Below, one piece after another: positions 28,995 to 37,373 of a stretch of DNA of 64,000 nt. This stretch comes from Bradyrhizobium huanghuaihaiense (GTDB lineage: Bacteria; Pseudomonadota; Alphaproteobacteria; Rhizobiales; Xanthobacteraceae): contig NZ_VLLA01000008.1 in NCBI RefSeq assembly GCF_007830635.1, positions 237,418-301,417 on the forward strand, given 5' to 3'. Both the position numbers and the translations under genes were made by a program. Numbering within the stretch: the first letter of the stretch is position 1; each line of letters starts with the position of its first letter. The notes beneath the pieces are model-generated. The model searched no databases and had not been told where the DNA came from. It saw only the letters and a program-made list of their open reading frames with translations.

Positions 28995-29189
28995 CGGTCT
29001 GGGGTCTCTGTCGGGGACTCGATAGTGGGCTTGGCAGCCAAATTAACCAATGAAATCATCCAACATGTTCGCCGTTTCGTGGCAAGAGTCCTCTGGCGAG
29101 GCCCCCTGCGGGGTCGTATAGGTGGCCAAACCATGCCGCCTTTGGCGGCAGATCGAGCGAGATCCAGAGCGAGATCCAGAGCAATATCC

Positions 29190-29813
29190 ATGTCCGACGC
29201 CGCGTTGCCGATTCCCGCTTCGCCTGAGGCCGACATCCTGTCGGCCCTGGGTGCGCGCTCGATCGTGCTCGTCGGCATGATGGGGGTGGGCAAATCCACC
29301 ATCGGCCGCCGCATGGCTGTCAGGCTCAAGCTGCCCTTCGTCGACGCCGACACCGAGATCGAGGCGGCGGCCGGCATGACCATACCGGAGATTTTCGAGC
29401 GCCACGGCGAGCAGCACTTTCGCGATGGCGAGGCCCGCGTGATTGCGCGCCTGCTCGAGGGCGGTCCGGTGGTGCTGGCGACCGGGGGCGGCGCCTTCAT
29501 GCGCGAGGAGACGCGGATGCGCATCGCGGCCAAGGCGATCTCGATCTGGCTTCGGGCGGACCACGACGTCATCATGCGCCGCGTCCGCCGGCGCGCCGAT
29601 CGCCCGCTGCTTCAGACCGCCGACCCCGAGGGAACCGTCACGCGCCTGCTCACCGAGCGCGAGCCGATCTACGGCAAGGCCGACCTCACCATCGCCTCGC
29701 GCGACGTGCCTCACGACAAGATCGTCGAGGAATGCATCGAGACGCTGCACGCCCATCTCTGCGGCGAACAGTCCGCCCCACCACCTGCCGATGTTGCGAG
29801 TGCCGCACGATGA
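29190..29813 (+). CDS. aroK: shikimate kinase
   Basis: 207 residues from the ATG of MSDAALPIPA. P-loop GMMGVGKST, shikimate-binding DADTEIE and R in FRDGEARV, lid LRRRADRPLLQ. Phosphorylates shikimate for aromatic amino acid synthesis. An upstream in-frame ATG at 29133 would add basic non-family residues coded by a short tandem repeat (GAGATCCAGAGC twice). Its TGA overlaps the aroB ATG (ATGA). Confidence 0.95.
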   Translation: MSDAALPIPASPEADILSALGARSIVLVGMMGVGKSTIGRRMAVRLKLPFVDADTEIEAAAGMTIPEIFERHGEQHFRDGEARVIARLLEGGPVVLATGGGAFMREETRMRIAAKAISIWLRADHDVIMRRVRRRADRPLLQTADPEGTVTRLLTEREPIYGKADLTIASRDVPHDKIVEECIETLHAHLCGEQSAPPPADVASAAR

Positions 29814-30958
29814 CTGCGCCGTTGAAACTTTCCGATCCGGTCAACGTCGACGTCGCGCTCGGCGATCGCGCCTATAACATCGTCATCGGCCGCGGCGTGC
29901 TCTCATCGCTCGGCGAACGGATCGCGGCCTTGCGGCCGGGCGTGCGCACGGCGATCGTCACCGACCGCACCGTCGCGAAATACTGGCTTGAGCCGACTGA
30001 GGCCTCGCTCGCAGCCAGCGGCATTCCGACCTCGTGCATCGTGGTCGAGGAAGGTGAGATCTCGAAAACCTATGCCGGCCTCGAAAAGGTCAGCGAGGCC
30101 CTGATCGCCGCGAAGATCGAGCGCAACGATCTCGTCATCGCACTCGGCGGCGGCGTGGTCGGCGATCTCGCCGGCTTTGCCGCGGCGATCCTGCGCCGCG
30201 GCGTCGATTTCGTGCAGGTGCCGACCTCGCTGCTGGCACAGGTCGATTCCAGCGTCGGTGGCAAGACCGGTATCAACTCGCCGCAGGGCAAGAATTTGCT
30301 CGGCGCCTTCCACCAGCCGGTGCTTGTGATCGCTGACACCGCCGTCCTGGACACGCTGTCGCCGCGCCAGTTCCGCGCCGGCTATGCCGAGGTCGCCAAA
30401 TACGGCGTGCTCGGCGACGAGGCCTTCTTCACCTGGCTGGAAAAGAACCATTCCGACATCTTCAAGGGCGGCTCCGCGCGCGAGCATGCGATCGCGACCT
30501 CCTGCCGCGCCAAAGCGGGTGTCGTCTCCCGCGATGAGCGCGAGACCGGCGAGCGCGCGCTGCTCAATCTCGGCCACACTTTCGGTCACGCGCTGGAAGC
30601 CGCGACCGGCTTCTCCGATCGCCTGTTCCATGGCGAAGGCGTTGCGATCGGCATGACGCTGGCGGCGCAGTTTTCGGCGAAGCTCGGCATGATCGGCGAG
30701 GCTGATGCCGCGCGCGTCGAGCGGCACCTGATCGAGGCCGGCCTGCCGACCCGTTTGCAGGACATCGCCGGCTTTGCCCAGGAAGGGCTTGCCGACGCCG
30801 ACGCGTTGATGGCGCTGATGGCGCAGGACAAGAAGGTCAAGCGCGGCAAGCTCACCTTCATCCTGCTCGAGGCCGTCGGCCGCGCGGTGATCGCGAAGGA
30901 CGTCGAGCCGGCGCCGGTGCGCGACTTCCTGAAAGAGAAGCTGGCGCAAACGGCCTGA
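29810..30958 (+). CDS. aroB: 3-dehydroquinate synthase
   Basis: 382 residues. NAD-binding ALGGGVVGDLAGFAAAILRRG, substrate/metal region TSLLAQVDSSVGGKTGINSPQGKNLLGAF, and metal His in NLGHTFGHALE and FHGEGVAIGM. Second step of the shikimate pathway; translationally coupled to aroK. Confidence 0.97.
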   Translation: MTAPLKLSDPVNVDVALGDRAYNIVIGRGVLSSLGERIAALRPGVRTAIVTDRTVAKYWLEPTEASLAASGIPTSCIVVEEGEISKTYAGLEKVSEALIAAKIERNDLVIALGGGVVGDLAGFAAAILRRGVDFVQVPTSLLAQVDSSVGGKTGINSPQGKNLLGAFHQPVLVIADTAVLDTLSPRQFRAGYAEVAKYGVLGDEAFFTWLEKNHSDIFKGGSAREHAIATSCRAKAGVVSRDERETGERALLNLGHTFGHALEAATGFSDRLFHGEGVAIGMTLAAQFSAKLGMIGEADAARVERHLIEAGLPTRLQDIAGFAQEGLADADALMALMAQDKKVKRGKLTFILLEAVGRAVIAKDVEPAPVRDFLKEKLAQTA

Positions 30959-30986
30959 TGCGCGGGCTGAGCTGAATTTCGCTAAA

Positions 30987-31030
30987 GCGTTTTCCAGCGA
31001 AGTGGATACCGGTTCGCGCCAGGAAAACGC
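30987..31030. repeat. short palindromic intergenic repeat
   Basis: GCGTTTTCC ... GGAAAACGC enclosing AGCGAAGTGGATACCGGTTC. From memory a very frequent dispersed element of Bradyrhizobium. Between aroB and the CorC-type gene. Confidence 0.7.
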
Positions 31031-31048
31031 GTCAGAATAGAGTGGTGC

Positions 31049-32353
31049 ATGGACTGGCTCGGATTCACCATCGTCGTCCTCTGCCTGCTGGTCTCGGCGT
31101 TCTTCGCCGCGAGCGAGACCGCGCTGACCGGCGCCTCGCGCGCCAGCATGCTGCGGCTGTCGAAACAAGGTCATCACGAGGCCGATGTCGTCTCCCAGCT
31201 GCTCGACATGCGCGAGCGGCTGATCGGCGCACTGCTGCTCGGCAACAACATCGCCAATATCGGGGCGTCTGCGCTTGCCACCGGCATCTTCACGTCCTGG
31301 TTCGGCGATGTCGGCGTGCTCTATGCGACCGGCGTGATGACCGCGCTGGTCGTGATCTTCGCGGAAGTCCTGCCAAAAACCATCGCCATCAACGCGCCCG
31401 ACCGCGTCGCGCTCGCCGTGGCGCGGCCGATGCGGCTGACGATGTATGTGCTCGGGCCGTTGTTGACGGTGGTCGAAGTCATCGTGCGCCTGCTGATGCG
31501 GCTGTTCGGCCTCGCCGGCGAGCACCAGGCGATCCTGTCGCCGACCGAGCGCCTGCGCGGCGCGGTCGACCTCCTGCACCACGAGGGCAAGGTCGAGAAG
31601 CAGGACCGCGACATGCTCGGCGGCCTGCTGGACTTGCGCGAGCTCCAGGTCTCCGACGTCATGATCCACCGCACCGAGATGATGATGATCAACGCCGACA
31701 TGCCGCCGGACGATCTGGTGCGCGAGGTGCTGGCGACCGAATACACCCGCATTCCGCTCTGGCGCGAGAAGCCGGAAAACATCATCGGCGTGCTGCACGC
31801 CAAGGATCTGTTGCGCGCGATCCGCGCCTCCGACGGCGACACCTCGCGCATCGACGTATCCACCATCGCGCTGCCGCCCTGGTTCGTGCCGGAGATGCGG
31901 CCGCTCGCCGAGCAGCTCAAGGCGTTCCGCCGCCGCAAGACCCATTTCGCGCTCGTGGTCGACGAGTACGGCGAAGTTGAAGGTCTCGTGACGCTGGAAG
32001 ACATTTTGGAAGAAATCGTCGGCGACATCTCCGACGAGCACGACGTCGTGGTCGCCGGCGTGCGCGCCCAGCCGGACGGCTCGGTCGTGGTCGACGGCTC
32101 GGTGCCGATCCGCGATCTCAACCGCGCCATGGACTGGCATCTGCCCGATGAGGAGGCAACCACGGTCGCCGGCCTCGTCATCCACGAGGCGCGCTCGATC
32201 CCCGACCGCGGCCAGAGCTTCACCTTCCACGGCTTCCGCTTCCGCGTCCTCCGCCGCGAACGCAACCGCATCACCGCGCTCCGTATTTCACCGGTGCCGC
32301 GCGAGGCCGAGATGGAAGAACCCAGGCCGAGAAGGGCCGGAACGTCGTTTTGA
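31049..32353 (+). CDS. HlyC/CorC (CNNM) family transport-associated protein
   Basis: 434 residues. DUF21/CNNM membrane domain with four helices (about 1-150), a CBS pair (about 205-330; EYTRIPLWREKPENIIGVLHAKDLL, VVDEYGEVEGLVTLEDILEEIVGDI) and the CorC_HlyC C-terminal domain. Members are implicated in Mg2+/Co2+ efflux or homeostasis. The old name haemolysin is misleading. Confidence 0.93.
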   Translation: MDWLGFTIVVLCLLVSAFFAASETALTGASRASMLRLSKQGHHEADVVSQLLDMRERLIGALLLGNNIANIGASALATGIFTSWFGDVGVLYATGVMTALVVIFAEVLPKTIAINAPDRVALAVARPMRLTMYVLGPLLTVVEVIVRLLMRLFGLAGEHQAILSPTERLRGAVDLLHHEGKVEKQDRDMLGGLLDLRELQVSDVMIHRTEMMMINADMPPDDLVREVLATEYTRIPLWREKPENIIGVLHAKDLLRAIRASDGDTSRIDVSTIALPPWFVPEMRPLAEQLKAFRRRKTHFALVVDEYGEVEGLVTLEDILEEIVGDISDEHDVVVAGVRAQPDGSVVVDGSVPIRDLNRAMDWHLPDEEATTVAGLVIHEARSIPDRGQSFTFHGFRFRVLRRERNRITALRISPVPREAEMEEPRPRRAGTSF

Positions 32354-32358
32354 TTTCC

Positions 32359-32518
32359 CACCCTCCCCTGGAGGGGGAGGGTCGATCGCGCGTAGCGCGA
32401 GCGGGGTGGGGTGATCTCTCCACACGGGCACTGTTCATTGCGGAGAGACCGTCACCCCACCCCGCTACGCATTGCGCTACGCTTCATGCGTAGCGACCCT
32501 CCCCCTCCAGGGGAGGGT
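32359..32518. repeat. family C large inverted repeat
   Basis: CACCCTCCCCTGGAGGGGGA ... TCCCCCTCCAGGGGAGGGT, inner arms CGGGGTGGGGTGATCTCTCC / ...GTCACCCCACCCCG. About 160 bp; further copies at 46810 and 57597. Confidence 0.9.
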
Positions 32519-32524
32519 AAGCGA

Positions 32525-32803
32525 TCAGCCTTCCCCCGGCGCCTGTGCGTGGATCGCCAGTGCGTGCACGCTGCCGGAAAGTTCCGCGGCCAGCGCCGAA
32601 TTTATCATGCGATGGCGCTCGACCCGGGTCTTCCCTTTGAAGGCATCAGACACGATATAAACCCGAAAATGCGTCTCGCCGCTCGGCCGATGGCCGGCGT
32701 GACCCTCATGCAAATGTGACTCGTCGACGACTTGCAGGCTTTCCGGGGTGAAAGCTTCCTGCAACTTGTTGCTGATAGTATCTTTCATAACCATGAGTGC
32801 CAT
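32525..32803 (-). CDS. BolA family protein
   Basis: 92 residues at most; ATGs at codons 4 and 6 also fit. The BolA core is intact: LQVVDESHLHEGHAG, ETHFRVYIVSDAFKGKTRVERHRMINSALAAEL. The conserved His and the helix-turn-helix-like FKGKTRVERHR are present. BolA proteins work with monothiol glutaredoxins in iron-sulfur handling. Divergent from the J-domain gene. Confidence 0.93.
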   Translation of the reverse strand: MALMVMKDTISNKLQEAFTPESLQVVDESHLHEGHAGHRPSGETHFRVYIVSDAFKGKTRVERHRMINSALAAELSGSVHALAIHAQAPGEG

Positions 32804-32899
32804 TAAAGCGTGCGCAAGCGCCCCGTCAATTGCCGGGGTGGTCAGCTAAATGCAATGTCAAGACTTGAAGGTTTTTGCATTGCGTAGTCAAAGTCAGCC

Positions 32900-33532
32900 A
32901 TGCCGATCGATTCATCAAAGTTCTTCGACTCCATCCGCGTGAAGCCGCGAGGCAAGCAGCCGGAAGTGAAGCCGCGCGACACCGTGGTCAACTGCGAGTG
33001 GGCGGGCTGCGCGAACAAGGGCGCGCACCGTGCGCCGAAGGGGCGCGAGAACCAGCGCGAGTACTGGCACTTCTGCCTCGACCATGTGCGCGAGTACAAC
33101 CAGAACTACAATTTCTTCTCCGGCATGAATGCCGACGCCGTCGCGCGCTACCAGAAGGACGCGCTGACCGGCCACCGCCCGACCTGGAAGATGGGCGCCA
33201 ATGGCGGCAAGAAGGGTGCGGAAGCCGAGATCGACATGGCGTCCGATCCGTTCAGCATGTTCAGCGAGATCAACGGCCGCGCCAACTGGCGCAAGGGCCC
33301 GGACGCCCAGCCCAAGGCCGAGACGCGCAAGGTCATGAACGCCGAGCGCAAGGCGCTCCAGGTCATGGGCCTCGGTCCCGACGCCACGCTCGCCGACGTC
33401 AAGAGCAAGTACAAGGCGCTGGTCAAGCAGCACCACCCCGACGCCAATGGCGGCGACCGCTCTACCGAGGATCGCCTGATCGAGATCATCAAGGCGTATA
33501 ATTATCTGAAGACGGTGGTGCGGGAGGCCTGA
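32900..33532 (+). CDS. J domain-containing protein
   Basis: 210 residues. The J domain is C-terminal (about 148-208): LQVMGLGPDATLADVKSKYKALVKQHHPDANGG with the HPD tripeptide. The N-terminal 140 residues have a Cys/His cluster (NCEWAGCANKG ... WHFCLDHVREYN) that could bind zinc. Stimulates Hsp70 on an unknown client. This architecture next to bolA and cobS is conserved in rhizobia. Confidence 0.93.
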   Translation: MPIDSSKFFDSIRVKPRGKQPEVKPRDTVVNCEWAGCANKGAHRAPKGRENQREYWHFCLDHVREYNQNYNFFSGMNADAVARYQKDALTGHRPTWKMGANGGKKGAEAEIDMASDPFSMFSEINGRANWRKGPDAQPKAETRKVMNAERKALQVMGLGPDATLADVKSKYKALVKQHHPDANGGDRSTEDRLIEIIKAYNYLKTVVREA

Positions 33533-33585
33533 GGCCTCGCCTAGCGTTCTCTCGGAGGAGCGGAAGTCGCAGCCACACTCTCGGT

Positions 33586-33744
33586 GTCGTCCCGGCCTAG
33601 TGCGCAATTGCGCACGGGGGGCCGGGACCCATAACCCCAGGGAGTAGTTTGGCGAAGACCCGTAGTGAAGATCTTCCTGCGGTACTGGCACCTACCTTCA
33701 CCGATAAATCACGCGGTATGGGTCCCGGCCTTCGCCGGGACGAC
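33586..33744. repeat. family A paired inverted repeat
   Basis: The left arm carries the nested GTGCGCAATTGCGCAC insert and the right arm is the plain GGCCTTCGCC type. Left inner flank CCATAACCCCAGGGAGTAG, right inner flank GATAAATCACGCGGTATGG. Confidence 0.9.
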
Positions 33745-33749
33745 CGTAT

Positions 33750-33845
33750 CGTAGGGTGGGCAAAGCGACGCGTGCCCACGACTTCCCTGGCAATTTCAGA
33801 TAGGTGGTGGGCACGGCGCAAGTGCGCCTTTGCCCACCCTACGAG
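33750..33845. repeat. family B inverted repeat
   Basis: CGTAGGGTGGGCAAAGCG ... CTTTGCCCACCCTACG; inner CGTGCCCAC/GTGGGCACG. Abuts the family A copy on its left. Confidence 0.9.
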
Positions 33846-33874
33846 TGCGGACTCGCGGAGACGTCCGCGAAATC

Positions 33875-34969
33875 TCACGTCTCCGGCATCGCCCCCACAT
33901 AGGACGAACTCGGCCGGATCAACCGTCCCGTGCGCTGCTGCTCGCGCGCATGCGCGGTCCATCCCGCTGAACGGGCCACCGCGAAGATCGGCGTGAACGC
34001 CTGCCGTGGGATCGCCAGCGCATCGAGCAGGATCGCGGTGAAGAACTCGACGTTGGTCTCCAGCGGGCGCTCCGGATTTTTCTTCCGCAAGGCCGCGCGG
34101 ATATAGGCCTCGACCTCGCCGGCAAACGGCAGATCGGTACCGTTGGACGCCAGCGCCTCGACCGCGGTCTTCAGCACGTCCGCGCGCGGATCGCGCACGC
34201 GGTAGATGCGGTGACCAAAGCCCATCATGCGCTCGCCGCGCGCCAGCGCCGCATCCACCCAGGGCTGGATGCGCTCGCGCGAGCCGATCGCGTCCAGCAT
34301 TTCCAGCACCGGCTCCGGCGCGCCGCCATGCAGCGGACCCGTGAGCGCGCAATAGCCCGCCGTCACCGCGGCAAACAGATCGGCCTGCGTCGAGGCCACC
34401 ACGCGCGCGGTGAAGGTCGAGGCGTTCATGCCGTGGTCGCTGGCGGTGACGAGATAGGCATCGAGCGCGGTGACCTCGCGCGCCGCGGGCGAGCGCCCGT
34501 GCAGCATGCGCAGCGTGTCGGCGGCATGGCTCACGTTTGGATCGGGCGCGATCGGCTCGAGCCCCTTGGCGCGCCGGACCAGCGCGCCCGCGATCACTGG
34601 AAATGCGCCGACGATGGTTGCCTCATGTTCGAGCCCGTGCTCGGCGCGAAGTCCGGCGACCGCCGCGCGAAACCCGTCGACGATGCCCATGCCGCGGGTC
34701 GCCGGCAGCAACTCGTCCAGCCGCGCGAAGGCGCGCTCGCGCGCCGCGCCCAGGCTCGCCCGCACATTGGCTTCGCTTAAGGTCGTCTTGCTGGCGCCGT
34801 TCCAGAGCCGGGCGGTGACGCCCTCGAAGCTCGATTTGGCGGCGAGGCGGCCGACATGCTCGCCGGCGATGATCAGCTCGCCGCGCTCGCCGTCGACATG
34901 GCTCAGCACGGTCTCGGCCGCGGGAACGCCGTCCAGTCCGATCTGGCTTTTGGTGAGGTGGATGTTCAT
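33875..34969 (-). CDS. citrate synthase family protein (stand-alone)
   Basis: 364 residues from the ATG of MNIHLTKSQIGLDG. Citrate synthase-type sequence with DHGMNASTFTARVVAST (catalytic His and neighbours), GPLHGGAPEPVLEMLDAI (active His) and MGFGHRIYRVRDPRADVL (catalytic region and substrate Arg). About 365 residues is the short, archaeal/Gram-positive-like type II size, not the main hexameric GltA. It may be a 2-methylcitrate or specialised citrate synthase. Divergent from a fused homologue with 83 bp between the start codons. Confidence 0.88.
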   Translation of the reverse strand: MNIHLTKSQIGLDGVPAAETVLSHVDGERGELIIAGEHVGRLAAKSSFEGVTARLWNGASKTTLSEANVRASLGAARERAFARLDELLPATRGMGIVDGFRAAVAGLRAEHGLEHEATIVGAFPVIAGALVRRAKGLEPIAPDPNVSHAADTLRMLHGRSPAAREVTALDAYLVTASDHGMNASTFTARVVASTQADLFAAVTAGYCALTGPLHGGAPEPVLEMLDAIGSRERIQPWVDAALARGERMMGFGHRIYRVRDPRADVLKTAVEALASNGTDLPFAGEVEAYIRAALRKKNPERPLETNVEFFTAILLDALAIPRQAFTPIFAVARSAGWTAHAREQQRTGRLIRPSSSYVGAMPET

Positions 34970-35021
34970 GGCCCAATCTCCCTTTTGCATTGCACGCAGG
35001 GGAAAGGTCGGTCCTCTCGAC

Positions 35022-35035
35022 AGATTGATCAATCT
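35022..35035. promoter_or_regulatory. palindromic operator candidate
   Basis: AGATTGATCAATCT, a perfect 14-bp palindrome, in the 83-bp region between the two divergent citrate synthase genes. It is followed directly by the imperfect dyad TGATT-ACATA-AATCA (35036-35050), so two half-overlapping sites could exist. Confidence 0.55.
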
Positions 35036-35050
35036 TGATTACATAAATCA
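35036..35050. promoter_or_regulatory. second dyad next to the fusion-gene start
   Basis: TGATT-N5-AATCA ends 2 bp before the ATG of the helix-turn-helix/citrate synthase fusion. The position would allow autorepression. Confidence 0.4.
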
Positions 35051-35052
35051 AT

Positions 35053-36270
35053 ATGAAAAATTCTGGCGAGCTCTACCTCTCCGCCCGGGAAGCCGCCGCC
35101 GAGCTCGCGATCTCGCCGGCCACGCTCTACGCCTATGTCAGCCGCGGCCTGATGCGCTCCGAGCCGACGCCGGACTCGCGCAAGAACCGCTACCGCGCCG
35201 AGGACGTCCGAGCGCTCAAGGAGCGCCGGGTGCCCTCGCCGGAACCGCGCGGCCTGCGCAGTTTCGATGCCGACCTGCCGGTGATGGACACGGAGATCTC
35301 GACCATCACCGAGGAGGGTGCGATCTATCGCGGCGTCAATTGCGTCGATCTCGCCGAAAACGACACGCTGGAGCACACCGCGACGCTGCTGTGGGACGTC
35401 GCCGACGTCGATCCCTTCGCGCCCGACAATCAGCCCGTGATGTCCGATGAGATGTGCGCGATCGCGGAAGCCGCGCGCAGGGCGGCGCCGATCGACCGCG
35501 CCATCGCCGTGCTGGCGCTCGCCACCAGCGCCGATCCCCGCGCCTTCACCCGCGCGCCCGATGGCCGCGCCATGGTCGGCGCGCGCATCGTCCGCCTGCT
35601 GGTCGCGACCATGCTCAACGTCGAACCGTCGGCCGAGCCGCTGCATCAGCAGGTCGCGCGTGCCTGGGCGCCCGATAACAAGCACGCGCCCGATCTGATC
35701 CGCCGCGCGCTCGTTCTCCTCGCCGATCACGAGCTGAACGCCTCGACCTTCACCGCGCGCTGCGCGGCCTCGACCGGCCTCAACCTCTACGACTCCGTCA
35801 TCGCCGGACTAGCCGCGCTGAAAGGACCGAAGCATGGCGGCGCCGGCGTGCTCGCCTCGCAACTGGTGAAAACGCTGATCGATCGCGACGTCGCCCCGAT
35901 GGTGCGCGAGCGCGTCGCGCTCGGCGAGCGCTTTGCCGGATTCGGCCACGGCGTCTACAAGCGCGGCGATCCCCGCGCGCAATCGCTGCTGAACGCCTTG
36001 TCGCGCGCCGGCGCGCCAAGGAAATTCACGAAAGAAGTACCGGAGCGGATCGTCGAGGCGACCGGCGAGCTCGTCAACATCGACTATGCGCTCGCCGTGC
36101 TCGTCCACGCGCTGCGCCTGCCTGCCGGCAGCGAGCTCGCGCTGTTCGCCATGGCCCGCAGCGTCGGCTGGATTGCGCACGCCAGCGAGCAATTGCAGTT
36201 CGGCAAGCTGATCCGGCCAAGGGCAAGGTATGTGGGGCCGGCACCGGGGCGAAGGGTGGGTGGGTCTTAA
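35053..36270 (+). CDS. helix-turn-helix / citrate synthase fusion protein
   Basis: 405 residues. Residues 7-58 (LYLSAREAAAELAISPATLYAYVSRGLMRSE ... NRYRAEDVRALKERR) form a MerR/excisionase-like helix-turn-helix. The rest is a citrate synthase fold with the active-site blocks DHELNASTFTARCAAST, GPKHGGAGVLASQL and FAGFGHGVYKRGDPRAQ preserved. The ATG lacks any Shine-Dalgarno; an AT-rich dyad lies right before it, so the mRNA may be leaderless. A catalytically plausible enzyme with a DNA-binding head suggests a metabolite-sensing regulator, probably of the divergent citrate synthase gene (inference). Confidence 0.9.
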   Translation: MKNSGELYLSAREAAAELAISPATLYAYVSRGLMRSEPTPDSRKNRYRAEDVRALKERRVPSPEPRGLRSFDADLPVMDTEISTITEEGAIYRGVNCVDLAENDTLEHTATLLWDVADVDPFAPDNQPVMSDEMCAIAEAARRAAPIDRAIAVLALATSADPRAFTRAPDGRAMVGARIVRLLVATMLNVEPSAEPLHQQVARAWAPDNKHAPDLIRRALVLLADHELNASTFTARCAASTGLNLYDSVIAGLAALKGPKHGGAGVLASQLVKTLIDRDVAPMVRERVALGERFAGFGHGVYKRGDPRAQSLLNALSRAGAPRKFTKEVPERIVEATGELVNIDYALAVLVHALRLPAGSELALFAMARSVGWIAHASEQLQFGKLIRPRARYVGPAPGRRVGGS

Positions 36271-36387
36271 CCTCTCCCGCTTGCGGGAGAGGTCGCGCCG
36301 AAGGCGCGGGTGAGGGCTCTCTCCTCTTGGGGGTTCTCGATTGGGGAAGCACCCTCTCCCCAACCCTCCCCCGCAAGCGGGGGAGGG
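36271..36387. repeat. family D inverted repeat
   Basis: CCTCTCCCGCTTGCGGGAGAGG is a full hairpin, followed at the other end by CCCTCCCCCGCAAGCGGGGG + AGGG. A second copy is at 56401-56526. Confidence 0.85.
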
Positions 36388-36421
36388 AGCGCACCTCCGT
36401 CGCCGCAGCAGCCAAAGCTAA

Positions 36422-37078
36422 TTAGCCCCGCGGCTTCGCTTCCGCGACACCGCCATTCCGCTGGCGATAGATCCACACCGCTACGCCCCCCACGATCGCA
36501 ACCCCAACCACGGTCAGCATCCAGAGATGCTTGCCGACGTGCCCATGGTGGTGCAGCCCGGCATATTCGTGCAGCGCCGTCACCGCCAGCACGCCCGGCA
36601 GCACATGGGCGGGGGCCCAGACCAGGATCGCCGGGATGTTCACCGTATAGAATCTGGTGGGCGTCATCCCCAGTGCGCCGGCGGTCACCGGCACGAAGGC
36701 GCGGATCGGCGGCACGAAGCGGGCGAAGAAGACGGCCCAGGTGCCGAAGCGGTGGAAGAAGGTCTCGCTCTCGGCGACCACGCGGGGATAGTTGGTCAGC
36801 GGCCAGGCGTTGAGGATCTCGCGCTGCTGCCGGTGCCCGATCCAGTAGGCCGAGCCGTCGCCGAGCATGGCGCCGAGGACGGCCGCCAGCAGCACCCATG
36901 GCAGCTTCAGCTCGCCGCCCGGAATCAGGGCGCTCAGCGCCAGGATGATGGTCGAGCCGGGGATCACCGATCCCACCACCGGCACGGCCTCCAGAAGGGC
37001 CGCCAGGAACAGGGTCAGATAGGCCAGCCACGCATGGGCCGAGACGAAGGCGATGAGGGGATCGAGGAAGGACGTCAC
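36422..37078 (-). CDS. DedA family membrane protein
   Basis: 218 residues, five or so hydrophobic segments. Family motifs FLAALLEAVPVVGSVIPGSTIILALSALI, GDGSAYWIGHRQQREI and FARFVPPIRAFVPVTAGALGM with the conserved Glu and two Arg. DedA/VTT proteins are linked to undecaprenyl-phosphate and phospholipid flipping. Monocistronic. Confidence 0.92.
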   Translation of the reverse strand: MTSFLDPLIAFVSAHAWLAYLTLFLAALLEAVPVVGSVIPGSTIILALSALIPGGELKLPWVLLAAVLGAMLGDGSAYWIGHRQQREILNAWPLTNYPRVVAESETFFHRFGTWAVFFARFVPPIRAFVPVTAGALGMTPTRFYTVNIPAILVWAPAHVLPGVLAVTALHEYAGLHHHGHVGKHLWMLTVVGVAIVGGVAVWIYRQRNGGVAEAKPRG

Positions 37079-37373
37079 GTCGTCTCTGTGGCGGGCTGGG
37101 GCTTTTCGGTTCGGACCCTACATATGTAGGGAGAGGCGGCGAAAGTGCCATTTGCGTGGGCAGCCCCGTTACCCCGCCCGAAATTCGAGCGTGATTCGCA
37201 AGGCAGCCCTCCCAAAACTGCGTTCCTCACCTATCTAAATGAAAAGACAACGGAACTTTGATTGAGGGGCGGGCTTCTGCCAGCACGTTGTCTCTGATAG
37301 GTTCGAAAGCGCACCCAGCCGCAGCCAACGTGCAATAACTGGTCTCGGGATCGCCCGGGGCCTCGGAGGATTG

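Noticed and set aside
29151..29188. Tandem GAGATCCAGAGC before aroK
   Set aside because: Two units only; a simple local duplication just outside the gene with no sign of function.
29903..32230. 775-codon minus-strand open frame opposite aroB and the CorC-type gene
   Set aside because: Shadow frame of high GC third positions; both plus-strand genes have complete family motifs.
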